A stretch of 64,000 nucleotides of DNA from Sphingosinicella flava (lineage in GTDB: Bacteria; Pseudomonadota; Alphaproteobacteria; Sphingomonadales; Sphingomonadaceae): the NCBI RefSeq assembly GCF_016025255.1, contig NZ_CP065592.1:539122-603121 (forward strand), in the 5' to 3' direction. The notes beneath the pieces were generated by a model, which saw only the letters and a program-made list of their open reading frames with translations, had not been told where the DNA came from and did not search any database. Below, one piece after another: positions 33,144 through 42,110 of this stretch. The number at the start of each line of letters is the position of its first letter. The stretch's first letter is position 1. Both the position numbers and the translations under genes were made by a program.

Positions 33144-33787
33144 GAGTGGAAACGATCGGCCTTGCCACGCTCTATCTTGGCGATTGCCGCGACATTCTCC
33201 CGAAGCTTCCCAAGGTTGGAGCTGTCGTGACAGACCCCCCCTACGGCATCGGGAAAGACGGGCAAAAGCGCACGACGGGCGGGAACGGAGGGCGAAAGGC
33301 TTACGACTTCAAGGGGTGGGACGCGGAGCGCCCTGCGCGCGATATATTCGACGCCATCCGCGCCCTCTCTGACGACATAATCATCTGGGGCGGGAACTAC
33401 TTCGCTGATGTGCTTCCCGCTACCGGCAAGTGGCTAGTGTGGGACAAGGGGCAGCGCATCAATCAGTCGGACGGAGAACTGGCGTGGACCTCATATCACG
33501 GCGCACTCCGGATCAAGGTTCTTAATCGCGTCGAGCTGATGACTGACGGCGCAGAACACCCCACTCAAAAACCCGTCAAACTGATGAAGTGGTGCATCGA
33601 TCAGGTGCGCGGCCATGGTGCCATTCTCGACCCTTTCATGGGGTCGGGCACCACCGGCGTTGCTGCCATTCAAATGGGACGGGAGTTCATCGGCATAGAG
33701 CGGGAGCCCGAATACTTCGACATCGCATGCAAGCGCATCGAGGACGCCCAGCGCCAAGGCGATTTCTTCACAGGAGCAGCAGCATGA
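33140..33787 (+). CDS. Orphan DNA methyltransferase (N6-adenine/N4-cytosine, beta class)
   Basis: 215 residues. Catalytic motif IV DPPYG at residues 32-36 lies near the N-terminus. The AdoMet-binding motif I, LDPFMGSGTTG, is near residue 168, with 'EFIGIEREPEYFDIA' after it, the IV-to-I order of beta-class enzymes. No restriction partner is near, so it is likely protective (anti-restriction) or regulatory. The target base and site cannot be read from the sequence. Confidence 0.88.
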   Translation: MRVETIGLATLYLGDCRDILPKLPKVGAVVTDPPYGIGKDGQKRTTGGNGGRKAYDFKGWDAERPARDIFDAIRALSDDIIIWGGNYFADVLPATGKWLVWDKGQRINQSDGELAWTSYHGALRIKVLNRVELMTDGAEHPTQKPVKLMKWCIDQVRGHGAILDPFMGSGTTGVAAIQMGREFIGIEREPEYFDIACKRIEDAQRQGDFFTGAAA

Positions 33788-34029
33788 CACCTGAGCCTCA
33801 AGAGTGCTGCCTTAGCTGCCGTTTCTTTCTGGAGGGGCATTCTCCAGCTCTGAAGGAAGCCGGAGGGGTTTGCCGCCGCCATGCACCGCGTGGGCCGGTG
33901 ATCGTTTCTGGCCACGCTTGGCAGGTATTTCCACCCATGGCCAAGTGGCACTGGTGCGGAGAGTTCGAAATGGTTCCTGGCCTGCGCGAAGCATGGGCCG
34001 CTCAAGCCAAAGCATCGGAGGCGGCATGA
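33784..34029 (+). CDS. Cys-rich small phage protein (81 aa)
   Basis: ATGA overlap with the methyltransferase. Four to five cysteines in CCLSCRFFLEG, GVCRRHAPRGP and WHWCGEF give a zinc-ribbon-like fold; this pattern is frequent in accessory phage genes. Unknown function. Confidence 0.65.
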   Translation: MTPEPQECCLSCRFFLEGHSPALKEAGGVCRRHAPRGPVIVSGHAWQVFPPMAKWHWCGEFEMVPGLREAWAAQAKASEAA

Positions 34030-34067
34030 CCCTGACACCTGAGCAGATAGCGGAGCAATTGGCATGA
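34026..34067 (+). CDS. Possible 13-codon coupling ORF
   Basis: The frame MTLTPEQIAEQLA has ATGA overlaps at both ends, joining two neighbouring genes. It may be a translated micro-peptide or only a ribosome-coupling device. Confidence 0.3.
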   Translation: MTLTPEQIAEQLA

Positions 34068-34360
34068 GCATCGCAGTCGGAATTTGGATTTTCGCGGTTG
34101 GCTTGATGTGTGGCGATTGGCTTCGCGCTAGGATTGAGAGGAAGCTGCGGGAGCCTTCTCATGAGGAGTTCGCGGCCACTATCATCGCGAGCTGCAAAAA
34201 GATCGCCAGCTCTCGTCGACTTGTAGGGACGGGGGCGACCATCAGGCATGAGGGGCAATGGAAAATCGGATCAGCCGGTAGCTTCAAAATCACCATCGAA
34301 AAAGCGGCCCCCGAGCCAATCCTCACCACCACCCACACCAACAGGAGCATGGGGGAATGA
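34064..34360 (+). CDS. Membrane-anchored small protein (98 aa)
   Basis: N-terminal hydrophobic segment MSIAVGIWIFAVGLMCGDWL, then a basic region and a small beta-rich domain (SAGSFKITIEKA). It lies just before the packaging genes. ATGA overlap with the next gene. Unknown. Confidence 0.6.
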   Translation: MSIAVGIWIFAVGLMCGDWLRARIERKLREPSHEEFAATIIASCKKIASSRRLVGTGATIRHEGQWKIGSAGSFKITIEKAAPEPILTTTHTNRSMGE

Positions 34361-34659
34361 GTACAGCACCGAGCGCAATCCTCACCGGCGATGCTGCTGT
34401 CGTTTACCTCGCTGAGCAGCTGGGCCGGGTGAAGGAACTTACCGATTTCGAAAGCCGCATCCTGCACCGCGCAATCAGGCGCGACACTGGCATGTTCCGT
34501 CGCTGGACAACTGCTGAAGATCAGCGGCTCATGAAAATGCACAAGGCTCGTATCCGGGCATCGGAAATGGCCGTCACGCTTAACCGGACAGAGGACAGCG
34601 TGCGGCGGAGACTGTGTGATCTGAAGAAGAGGGAGAGGGCTCTTCGCCCTGCAAAATAG
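34357..34659 (+). CDS. Myb/SANT-like HTH protein (100 aa)
   Basis: The C-terminal half FRRWTTAEDQRLMKMHKARI followed by 'SEMAVTLNRTEDSVRRRL' is the three-helix Myb/SANT pattern with the tryptophan and 'T..SV..R' recognition helix. It probably binds DNA. Its position right before terminase suggests a late-gene regulator or a packaging-site factor; this is inference. Confidence 0.65.
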   Translation: MSTAPSAILTGDAAVVYLAEQLGRVKELTDFESRILHRAIRRDTGMFRRWTTAEDQRLMKMHKARIRASEMAVTLNRTEDSVRRRLCDLKKRERALRPAK

Positions 34660-34662
34660 ACA

Positions 34663-35019
34663 ATGGCTGGAAAAGGAAACCCGCAGAACCTGACCAATGC
34701 TGGCAAAGGCCGAAAAAAGGGTTCGATAAACAAAACCACGAAGCTCGCAAAGGAGGCGATTGCGGAAGCATTCGAGCGTCTTGGTGGTGCTGATCGGCTT
34801 GTCGAATGGGCTCAAGAAGACCCCGACAACGAGAAGGTTTTCTACACTGCGCTGCTTCCGAAACTCATACCCGTACAGACAGAGCTGACCGGCAAGGACG
34901 GCGGCGCTATCGAATTCGAGCAAAAGGTGAAAGAGGATGCTGATGCAGTCGCCAGCGCAATTGCTGGCCTCGTTGAGCGAGCAAGATCGGCAAGCTTGGC
35001 TGAGCCAACTCAGCACTGA
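34663..35019 (+). CDS. Terminase small subunit-like protein (DUF5681-like)
   Basis: 118 residues. The basic N-terminus NAGKGRKKGSINKTTKLAKE is followed by helical 'EAFERLGGADRLVEWAQEDP'; this arrangement is seen in small packaging subunits preceding TerL. It overlaps terL by 83 bases. It would recognise the packaging site. P22 gp3 is about 162 residues, so this is a shorter, different family. Confidence 0.65.
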   Translation: MAGKGNPQNLTNAGKGRKKGSINKTTKLAKEAIAEAFERLGGADRLVEWAQEDPDNEKVFYTALLPKLIPVQTELTGKDGGAIEFEQKVKEDADAVASAIAGLVERARSASLAEPTQH

Positions 35020-36268
35020 TCAGCTTGCGGCTCTTCGATACAATTGGGAGTTCTGGGCTCGGCCGACACAGCTTGAGCCCGAAGGTCATTGGCGGACATG
35101 GCTCGCCCTCGCAGGACGCGGCTTCGGGAAGACCGAGCTTGGCGCGCAATGGATACGGAAGCGGGTTAAGAATGGCGCAAAGCTGATCGCGCTGGTTGCT
35201 GAGACGCAGAAGGACCTCGAAGAGGTCATGATCCCCCGCATTCTGACCGTTACTCCCGCAGAAGAAGCGCCGGACGTGCGATACAAGCCAGTGCGGCTGC
35301 GTTGGCCATCGGGAGCCGTGGCTTACGGCTACAATGGGACAGAGCCCGATCAGCTGCGCGGGCCGGAGTTCGATACGGCATGGGTCGACGAGCTAGCGAA
35401 GTACTCTAAGGCGCGCGACACTTGGGATATGCTTCAGTTCACCATGCGAAAGGGAAATCCCCGCGTGCTGGTAACGACTACCCCCAGACCAATCCCGATT
35501 ATCAAGGAGATTATGGCCGAACCAGGAACGCACCTGACGCGCGGCAAGACGATGGACAATGCCGACAACCTTGCTCCGTCGTTCATGGAGAAGGTGGTCA
35601 GCAAATATGCTGGCACGCGCTTAGGGAGGCAGGAATTGGATGGTGAGATCGTGGATGATGTACCCGGCGCGCTTTGGACGCGAGAGATGTTAGATGCCAC
35701 CAGAGTTGAAAAGGCGCCGCAGATGGCGCGGGTGGTCGTGGCGATCGATCCCAGCGGTACGGATGGAGACGATGAAGGGGATGCCATCGGTATTGTGGTG
35801 GCAGGCAGGGGAATAGACGGTCGCGGCTATGTGCTGGCCGACCGCACTTGCAAGCTTACCCCAGAGGGATGGGCGCGTATCGCTGTAACTGCATATTACG
35901 AGTTCGAAGGTGATCGCATCGTGGCGGAAAAGAACTTCGGCGGCGCGATGGTGAAATCGGTTATCCGCACCGCAGATGCGAAGGTGCCGTATAAGGAGGT
36001 TACTGCCAGCCGGGGTAAGGCGGTGAGAGCAGAGCCGGTAAGCGCCCTCTATGAGCAGGGTCGGATAAGCCACGTTGGCGGCTTTGCGGAGATGGAAGAT
36101 GAAATGGTGCTGTTCACCAACGGCGGCTACATGGGCGAGAAGTCGCCGAACAGGACGGATGCGCTCGTATGGGCGCTGACTGAGGTCATGCTTGCTGGCC
36201 AGCCACCGGCACGTGACACGGGCGGCAAGGTCGCCATCCCATCGACAGTAGGAGGGTTTAGACGGTGA
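34937..36268 (+). CDS. terL: Terminase large subunit (packaging ATPase/nuclease)
   Basis: 443 residues. Walker A GRGFGKT (residues 60-66), Walker B FDTAWVDELAK and a coupling motif VLVTTTPRP form the ATPase. The RNase H-like nuclease domain starts at VVVAIDPSGT and includes VAEKNFGGAM and 'SPNRTDALVWAL'. It pumps DNA into the prohead and cuts it at headful. A GAGG ribosome site precedes ATG 34937; the next ATG at 34943 is possible. The first 83 bases overlap the small subunit gene. Confidence 0.93.
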   Translation: MLMQSPAQLLASLSEQDRQAWLSQLSTDQLAALRYNWEFWARPTQLEPEGHWRTWLALAGRGFGKTELGAQWIRKRVKNGAKLIALVAETQKDLEEVMIPRILTVTPAEEAPDVRYKPVRLRWPSGAVAYGYNGTEPDQLRGPEFDTAWVDELAKYSKARDTWDMLQFTMRKGNPRVLVTTTPRPIPIIKEIMAEPGTHLTRGKTMDNADNLAPSFMEKVVSKYAGTRLGRQELDGEIVDDVPGALWTREMLDATRVEKAPQMARVVVAIDPSGTDGDDEGDAIGIVVAGRGIDGRGYVLADRTCKLTPEGWARIAVTAYYEFEGDRIVAEKNFGGAMVKSVIRTADAKVPYKEVTASRGKAVRAEPVSALYEQGRISHVGGFAEMEDEMVLFTNGGYMGEKSPNRTDALVWALTEVMLAGQPPARDTGGKVAIPSTVGGFRR

Positions 36269-36423
36269 GTGAGATCGACATCAAGAAGGGCGGCATGTTC
36301 ACCATCGCGGGCCTCTATAAAATGGTTCCTAATCCAAACCGGCGTTGGTGGCAGTTATGGAAGCCGAAGCGCGTTCAAAGCATTGAACTTCAAACTTGGA
36401 AAGTGATCACGAAGGCGAGCTAA
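36265..36423 (+). CDS. Micro-protein between terL and portal (52 aa)
   Basis: A GTG start overlaps the terL stop as GTGA. Begins MSEIDIKKGGMFTIAGLYKM and has a Trp/Lys-rich middle (RRWWQLWKPKR). Unknown; probably a small late gene. Confidence 0.5.
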   Translation: MSEIDIKKGGMFTIAGLYKMVPNPNRRWWQLWKPKRVQSIELQTWKVITKAS

Positions 36424-36479
36424 AGCCTCACAAATCCTCAAATCGCCTCTAACGCGCGCGCGGAGTATTTCTCCGGTGC

Positions 36480-38669
36480 ATGGCCAAAGACCTCGCCGAT
36501 CAGGAAACCCCCGCCCGCAAGACCAGAGCCCAGCGCCTGGCTGAAGTTCATGAGCGCGCAATGCGCCGCTTCGATGCAATCTGGGCAGTCGAACGGGAAG
36601 AGCGCCTGCAATCACTGGCCGACCGCCGTTTCGCCACCATCCGGGGCGCTATGTGGGAGGGGCAATATGCCTTCGGGGACGGCCCCATCGATGAGAACGG
36701 TGATCCCATCGATTCCGGCTTTCCAAAGATGGAGGTGCCGAAGTTCTACCGAGCTTACCGTCGCGTTCTCAGCGAGTACCGCAGCAGCCGCAAGACGGTA
36801 GACTTTCGACCCAAGGGTAGCAGCAGCGACAAGCGCAGCGCCGACAACTTAGATGGTCTTTACCGCGCTGACGAGAACGGCACGCCGGGCGGGGGGCAGT
36901 ACGCCTATGCAAACGCCTTCCAGGAAGGCAGCAAGGGCGGCCGGGGCGGTTGGCGTTTACGGGCAGTTTATGAAGACGAGAGTGACGAAGAGAACGACAG
37001 CCAGCGCATACGTCTTGAGCCGATTTACGACTATGACATCCGGGCCTTCTTCGACCTCAACGACCTGAGTGAGACGAAATCCGAGTCTCGTTATGGGTTT
37101 CTTCTAACACCCTACACACGTGATGCATTCGAAGCCGAGTGGCCCGATCACGACCCGTCCACGTTTACCGGTAAGCTCGACTGGAACTTCGATTGGGTCA
37201 CGCCGGAAGTCGTCATCGTCGCGGAATATTATGAGGTGGAGGACCGTTCCGTCCTGCGCCGCACTTTCCGGAATATCGCGACCAACGAGGAAATAACGCT
37301 CGACGACGGTGATTTAACCGAAGGCGCTGAAGGGGAGACACGGGAAGACGAGCTTCTAAGCACTGGTTGGGAAGAGGTTCGAGCGCGCCGCATCAAACGG
37401 CAGCGGGTCCACAAGTACATCCTTAGCGGCGCGGAGTGCCTGGAGGATGCCGGTATCATCCCGGGCAAATATATCCCGATCATCCCCTATTATGCTGACC
37501 GCTGTGTCGTGGACGGCATTGAGCGTGCACAGGGTGTCATTCGTCCTGTCATTGATTCCACGCGCCTCTACAATCTTATGGTCTCTGGTTTAGCCGAAGC
37601 GGCTGCTGGGCCAGCGTCCGACACACCAATAGCGGCACCAGAACAGATGCCGGGCAATATTCCTACCATTTGGGCTCGGCGGTTCGTCGATCGCCCGTCC
37701 TATCTTCCGCTTGAGCCTATCCGAAATGCTGAAGGCGAAGTGGTGCAGTCCGGCCTCTCCGGCTCACTGCCAGTCGCGCAAGTTTCCCCGAACATGGCTG
37801 CTCTTATCCAGGTCGCGGGGGCAGATATTCTCGACATCATGGGGGAGAGTGATCGTCCAGAGGCTGTTCCCTCGAACACATCGGCACAGGCAATTGAGCT
37901 CGTCAACGACGAAGCCGATCTCAATGATTATCTTTGGCGTGACCAGTTCGCCAACTCCCTCATGTGGAGCGGCACGGTTTGGCTTGAGATGGCAAAGGAC
38001 CTTTATGTCGAAGAGGGGCGCGAGATGGACGCTATCGACGACAAGGGTATCAAATCCAAGGTTAAGCTATCCGAGCCTGCAATCGGCCCCAACGGCGAGC
38101 GCTACATCAAGAACGACCTTACGGCAGGCAATTATGACGTTGAAGTCGATGTCGGCCCCGCCACCAAAACAAAGCAGGACGCAACGGTACGAGCCATGCT
38201 TGGTATCTCGCAGACGGCAGTCGCGGCGCAGAAGATGGATTGGGCCAGCGGTGCGCTTGGTGTCGCCATCCTCAACATGGAAGGCGAGGGCATTGACGGC
38301 TACCAGAATTGGGTTCGTCAGCAGGGGTTGCGTGAAGGCTGGGTCGAGCCGAGCGAAGAAGAGCGCTTGCAGCTGGAAGAGGAAGCGCAGAACACCGCTA
38401 CCCAGCCTGATCCTCAGGCAATGCTCATTCAAGCCGCCACAGCACAGGCCGAGGCGGAAGCAATGCTGGCACAGTCCCGCACCGTCGAGACGGAAGCCAA
38501 GGCAGAGCAGGCCCGCGCTAAGACAGCGGAAATCCTTGCGGGCATTGATGAAAAGAAGCGCGACGGCATCCTCAAGGCAATCGAACTTGCCATGAAGGGA
38601 GAAGGCCAGCGCTTCGAGCAGATGAACACGGTTATGCAGAACGAACGGAGTGAGGTGGGCGATGAGTGA
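36480..38669 (+). CDS. Portal protein (P22 gp1-like)
   Basis: 729 residues, close to the 725 of P22 gp1. The N-terminal part has 'KMEVPKFYRAYRRVLSEYRS', followed by the wing/stem regions, and a long C-terminal helical barrel (AEAEAMLAQSRTVETEAKAE) as in P22. It forms the dodecameric ring at the unique vertex through which DNA is packaged and ejected. It follows terminase and precedes scaffold as in P22. Confidence 0.92.
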   Translation: MAKDLADQETPARKTRAQRLAEVHERAMRRFDAIWAVEREERLQSLADRRFATIRGAMWEGQYAFGDGPIDENGDPIDSGFPKMEVPKFYRAYRRVLSEYRSSRKTVDFRPKGSSSDKRSADNLDGLYRADENGTPGGGQYAYANAFQEGSKGGRGGWRLRAVYEDESDEENDSQRIRLEPIYDYDIRAFFDLNDLSETKSESRYGFLLTPYTRDAFEAEWPDHDPSTFTGKLDWNFDWVTPEVVIVAEYYEVEDRSVLRRTFRNIATNEEITLDDGDLTEGAEGETREDELLSTGWEEVRARRIKRQRVHKYILSGAECLEDAGIIPGKYIPIIPYYADRCVVDGIERAQGVIRPVIDSTRLYNLMVSGLAEAAAGPASDTPIAAPEQMPGNIPTIWARRFVDRPSYLPLEPIRNAEGEVVQSGLSGSLPVAQVSPNMAALIQVAGADILDIMGESDRPEAVPSNTSAQAIELVNDEADLNDYLWRDQFANSLMWSGTVWLEMAKDLYVEEGREMDAIDDKGIKSKVKLSEPAIGPNGERYIKNDLTAGNYDVEVDVGPATKTKQDATVRAMLGISQTAVAAQKMDWASGALGVAILNMEGEGIDGYQNWVRQQGLREGWVEPSEEERLQLEEEAQNTATQPDPQAMLIQAATAQAEAEAMLAQSRTVETEAKAEQARAKTAEILAGIDEKKRDGILKAIELAMKGEGQRFEQMNTVMQNERSEVGDE

Positions 38670-39051
38670 CTACCCTAAAATGTTATACCGGGCGGGGGGC
38701 GATCTTGCCGATCATAAGGTGGGCGATATCCCGCTCAAGGTTATGGGCAAGTACGAATGCGAAACCATGATCGTCGAAGACGCACAGGAGGAAGCCGACG
38801 CATTGGCTGAAGGATGGGGCGTGTCGCCTAATCCTGACGTACAGAGCGCGGCCCAAATCCAAGCTGCCACAGTTGCCGAGAAGGACGCTGAGATCGCTCT
38901 TCTCCGCGCACAACTCGCCAAGTTTGACGGCGATGGAGACGGACATCCGGGGGGCAGTCGTCGGGGCCGCAAGCCGAAGGCGGAACAGGCGCAGGAAAAC
39001 CATGACGAGCCGGAAGCCGTAACGGAGGCCGAAGATGGCGACGCAGCCTGA
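38662..39051 (+). CDS. Small late protein after portal (129 aa)
   Basis: ATG 38662 overlaps the portal stop by 8 bases, with GAGGTGG as ribosome site. Starts MSDYPKMLYRAGGDLADHKV. The middle is a helix (AEKDAEIALLRAQLAKF) and the end is charged and disordered. A frequent neighbour of portal genes in phages; function unknown. Confidence 0.65.
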   Translation: MSDYPKMLYRAGGDLADHKVGDIPLKVMGKYECETMIVEDAQEEADALAEGWGVSPNPDVQSAAQIQAATVAEKDAEIALLRAQLAKFDGDGDGHPGGSRRGRKPKAEQAQENHDEPEAVTEAEDGDAA

Positions 39052-39922
39052 AATCGTCGATCTGACGGATGAGGAAGATATCGACCTCGACGCGGAAGAT
39101 CAGCCGGAAGCCGACGAAGCCGAAGACACGTCCGAGGGAGAGGCGGGAGAAGGCGACGAGGATGATGGAGAGCAAGCCGGAGATGCAGACGCCTCAGACG
39201 AGGACGTGATTAGCTTCGGCGGTGTTGACCTGCGCGACGAGGACGAGCCGGAGCATATTTCAGACCTTCGCCGCCGCTATCGAGAGCAGCAAAGGCGTCT
39301 TCGCGAATTGGAGGAGGCGACAGCTCCCAAGGTTGAGGACATAGGCCCGAAGCCGAACCTCGACGACTATTGGGACAAGGACGACCCCCAAGGCGCATTC
39401 GAACGCGACCTTCTCGCATGGAACGACCGCAAGACGCAGGCCTCTCTGCGGCTGGAACAGGAACGCGAGCAGCAGCAAGCGCTTCAGCGTGAATATGAAG
39501 CGGACGTGGGCCAGCTTGAAACGCAGCGCGCATCCCTGAAGGTTCGCGATTTCGATGCGGCCTATGATCGCGTGACCGGCTCACTCACCGAGGCACAACA
39601 GGCCATTCTCGTTCAGGTCGCCAATAACAAGGCGGCACTTGTCTACGCGCTCGGTAAGAACCCTGACCGGCTGGATAAGCTGAAAGCCATCACGAACCTT
39701 GCGAAATTTGCGGGTGAGGTTGCCCGTCTTGATATGGAGACACGCGTGTCACGAAAGCCAACGACGAAGCCTGAGGGAGTGGTGAGAGGGGCCGGAACCA
39801 TGAACGGCAAGGGCGCGACGGATGCGAAGCTGGCCAGGCTTGAGGCTGAGGCCGAGAAGACCGGCAACCGCACGCCGCTTATCCAATACCGCAAGACTCT
39901 CAGGCAGCAGGGGCGGTTGTGA
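39035..39922 (+). CDS. Scaffolding protein (P22 gp8-like)
   Basis: 295 residues, near the about 303 of P22 gp8. Very acidic N-terminus, a long charged helix (LRRRYREQQRRLRELEEATA, QASLRLEQEREQQQALQREY) and a basic C-terminus (TPLIQYRKTLRQQGRL) that could be the coat-binding helix-turn-helix. Scaffolding directs procapsid assembly and leaves through the portal. It lies directly before the coat protein unit. Confidence 0.8.
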   Translation: MATQPEIVDLTDEEDIDLDAEDQPEADEAEDTSEGEAGEGDEDDGEQAGDADASDEDVISFGGVDLRDEDEPEHISDLRRRYREQQRRLRELEEATAPKVEDIGPKPNLDDYWDKDDPQGAFERDLLAWNDRKTQASLRLEQEREQQQALQREYEADVGQLETQRASLKVRDFDAAYDRVTGSLTEAQQAILVQVANNKAALVYALGKNPDRLDKLKAITNLAKFAGEVARLDMETRVSRKPTTKPEGVVRGAGTMNGKGATDAKLARLEAEAEKTGNRTPLIQYRKTLRQQGRL

Positions 39923-40197
39923 GCGTTGTTCAACTCCACCAGCCAAAGCCGCGCGAAGAGGTCGTTTCGACGCTCAGACGGATAGCTGATGAGCTCGAAA
40001 ATGGCGCCTTGGAATGGCCGGTCACCACTGCTGTTCTGATATGTGGCCATTCGGATGCTGAAATCCCAATGGGAGACGGCACCTTTGCGGAACAGAATTA
40101 CTGGACCACTTATGCCATGGGGCCACGCAGTTCATCGTTCACGGTGCGCGGACTGGTGGCTAGCGCAATGCGCCAATGGAACCACGGAGACGATTGA
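39919..40197 (+). CDS. Small protein between scaffold and coat (92 aa)
   Basis: A GTG start overlaps the scaffold stop. 'EVVSTLRRIADELENGALEW' is a common pattern of short accessory phage proteins. Unknown role. Confidence 0.55.
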   Translation: MSVVQLHQPKPREEVVSTLRRIADELENGALEWPVTTAVLICGHSDAEIPMGDGTFAEQNYWTTYAMGPRSSSFTVRGLVASAMRQWNHGDD

Positions 40198-40254
40198 ACC
40201 ACTTGCGCGACTCGCGGGTTTCCGCTAAGTCAATAGAAATCTGCCATCGGTCCC

Positions 40255-40306
40255 CGTGCACCGGAATGCACGAGTAGCGGCGCCAACAGGGCTCAGCCCT
40301 CGCTAC
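40255..40306 (+). promoter_or_regulatory. Paired RNA hairpins upstream of the coat gene
   Basis: Hairpin 1: CGTGCA/TGCACG (40255-40260 and 40267-40272). Hairpin 2: outer stem GTAGCG/CGCTAC (40274-40279 and 40301-40306) stacked on inner stem AGGGC/GCCCT (40088-relative positions 40288-40292 and 40296-40300). They sit in the only sizeable gap of the head operon, 17 bases before the coat ATG. They may stabilise or process the coat mRNA, or attenuate it. Confidence 0.5.
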
Positions 40307-40322
40307 TTAGGGACTATTCCAC

Positions 40323-41588
40323 ATGCCAAGCCAATTCACTCGTGAAGAACGTGTGATGTTCGACAATATGGTCGAGGGTTTCGACGACTCCCTCGTCATC
40401 GCCAAAGGTGCCGAACTTTACACACCCCCCAGCGCTCAGGACATGGTTCGCCTTGGCGACAAGTTCTGGCTTGAAGCGCCGATGATCTCGGCGAGCTTCG
40501 ACGGCTTCGACCAGACCAGCAATTTCGGCGACATGACGGATATGGCCGTTCCGGTCACCATCGGTTACCACAAGTCGGTTCCGAAAAAGCTGTCTGCCAA
40601 GGATCGCCGCAACCAGTACACGCTCGACAAGTTCGGCCGCGCCGCCAAGCAGAAGCTGGCCAGCGACATCAATTTCTCGCTGTTCCAGACTGTCGCGCTA
40701 CAGGGTTCTGTATTCGTCAAGCGCACCGTTGCGCCTACCGGCTATGATGACATCAGCCTTGCCGATGCAGCCTTTACGGAAATCGGCGTTGGCAATGACG
40801 ACCGCATGGCATTCCTTGCCCCGCGTGTCGCCAATGCGATGGCGGGTGATCTTGCCAAGCGTTCGACCTTCTCGGGTGAAGTGCAGGATGCTTATTCCCG
40901 CGCCCGCGTCGGCATCGATATTGCTGGCTTCGACGTGTACAAGTCCGACCAGTCGATCCGTCTTGCGTCGGCAGCGGGTGGCGCAACCACGGTCAACGGC
41001 GCCAACCAATATTGGGAGCCAAAAGCAACCACCACAGCGGCAACCGGCGAAACCGAGAATGTCGATAACCGCTATTCCCAGCTTGTCGTCACCTCTGCCA
41101 ACTATGCCGGTATCAAGGTGGGCGATGCCTTCACCATTGCGGGTGTCAATTCCATCCACATGATCACCAAGCAGGATACGGGTCAGCTTCAGACTTTCCG
41201 CGTTGTCGGCAAGCCTTCGGCCAACACAATCCTTGTTGCTCCGGCGATCATCTCGAACGGTGGCAGCACCTCGGCCGGTTCCGAATATAAGAACGTGTCG
41301 GCAACTCCGGCGAACGGCGCGGCGATCACGTGGCTCAACACCACGACCGCCGAGCTCAACCCGTTCTTCAAGCGTGAATCGCTGTTGCTCGTACCGGGCA
41401 GCTTTGCGGTTGAGCCGGAAGACGGCTGGGCCGTGATGAGCGCAACCACCGATCTCGGCATCAACATTACCTATGTGCGTCAGGGCGAAATCAATGACCT
41501 GTCCGCGAAGGTTCGTTGGGATGCGGATTGGGGCACGGCACTGACCAACCCGCAGCTCGCAGGCGTCGAAATGTTCGGCCAGGCTTAA
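40323..41588 (+). CDS. Major coat protein (P22 gp5-like)
   Basis: 421 residues, near the 430 of P22 gp5. It has the P22-family start (Thr/Glu-rich helix, then ALYTPPSAQDMVRLGDKFW-like segment), the 'VTIGYHKSVPKKLSAKDRRN' region, an inserted I-domain-like middle (residues about 220-340) and the C-terminal 'ITYVRQGEINDLSAKVRWDA' that ends HK97-fold coat proteins of this group. It forms the T=7-type shell with scaffold. Confidence 0.9.
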   Translation: MPSQFTREERVMFDNMVEGFDDSLVIAKGAELYTPPSAQDMVRLGDKFWLEAPMISASFDGFDQTSNFGDMTDMAVPVTIGYHKSVPKKLSAKDRRNQYTLDKFGRAAKQKLASDINFSLFQTVALQGSVFVKRTVAPTGYDDISLADAAFTEIGVGNDDRMAFLAPRVANAMAGDLAKRSTFSGEVQDAYSRARVGIDIAGFDVYKSDQSIRLASAAGGATTVNGANQYWEPKATTTAATGETENVDNRYSQLVVTSANYAGIKVGDAFTIAGVNSIHMITKQDTGQLQTFRVVGKPSANTILVAPAIISNGGSTSAGSEYKNVSATPANGAAITWLNTTTAELNPFFKRESLLLVPGSFAVEPEDGWAVMSATTDLGINITYVRQGEINDLSAKVRWDADWGTALTNPQLAGVEMFGQA

Positions 41589-41600
41589 GGAGATAGGACG

Positions 41601-42062
41601 ATGACTGCCAAGAAGAGTGAAACCGGCGTCAACCTGAAGGACAATGCGCCTGAGGGTTACGACCTGTCCGAAGCCGAAAAGGCCAAGGCTCGCACCGAAG
41701 GTGCTAAGGATGCTGAAAAAGAAGCCGCCAAGGACACCTATCGGTATCTGACGGACGGCCAGCTTCCAGGTGACCCGCCGAAGCATCAATATTTCGGCGC
41801 GGACGACATCATGCAGTTCGAGCCGCTGTTGGGCTTGGGTGTTGAGGCGTTCGAGGATGCGGTTGACGCGAAAGCCGATAACCCCATCCCCGAGGAAAAG
41901 GCTGCTGGCCTGCTTCGGCTGGAGCGAAACGGCCAGAACCGCACGGCATACGTCAAAGCGTTGATGAAGCGCTTGGGCCTCAAGACCAAGGAGGAGCTGT
42001 ACGCGGTTTCCCCCGGCGGCCCGGATTACACCAACGACGTGACGCCGATCACGAAGCTCTGA
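41601..42062 (+). CDS. Unknown structural-region protein (153 aa)
   Basis: Acidic/Lys-rich N-terminus, then 'GADDIMQFEPLLGLGVEAFE' and 'AYVKALMKRLGLKTKEELYA'. It lies 12 bases after coat with a GGAG-type ribosome site. No P22 counterpart at this position. Confidence 0.6.
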   Translation: MTAKKSETGVNLKDNAPEGYDLSEAEKAKARTEGAKDAEKEAAKDTYRYLTDGQLPGDPPKHQYFGADDIMQFEPLLGLGVEAFEDAVDAKADNPIPEEKAAGLLRLERNGQNRTAYVKALMKRLGLKTKEELYAVSPGGPDYTNDVTPITKL

Positions 42063-42110
42063 CTTGATGGCGGGGGCTTAGGCTCCCGCCACTCTTTTTG
42101 AGGAAGCGCC

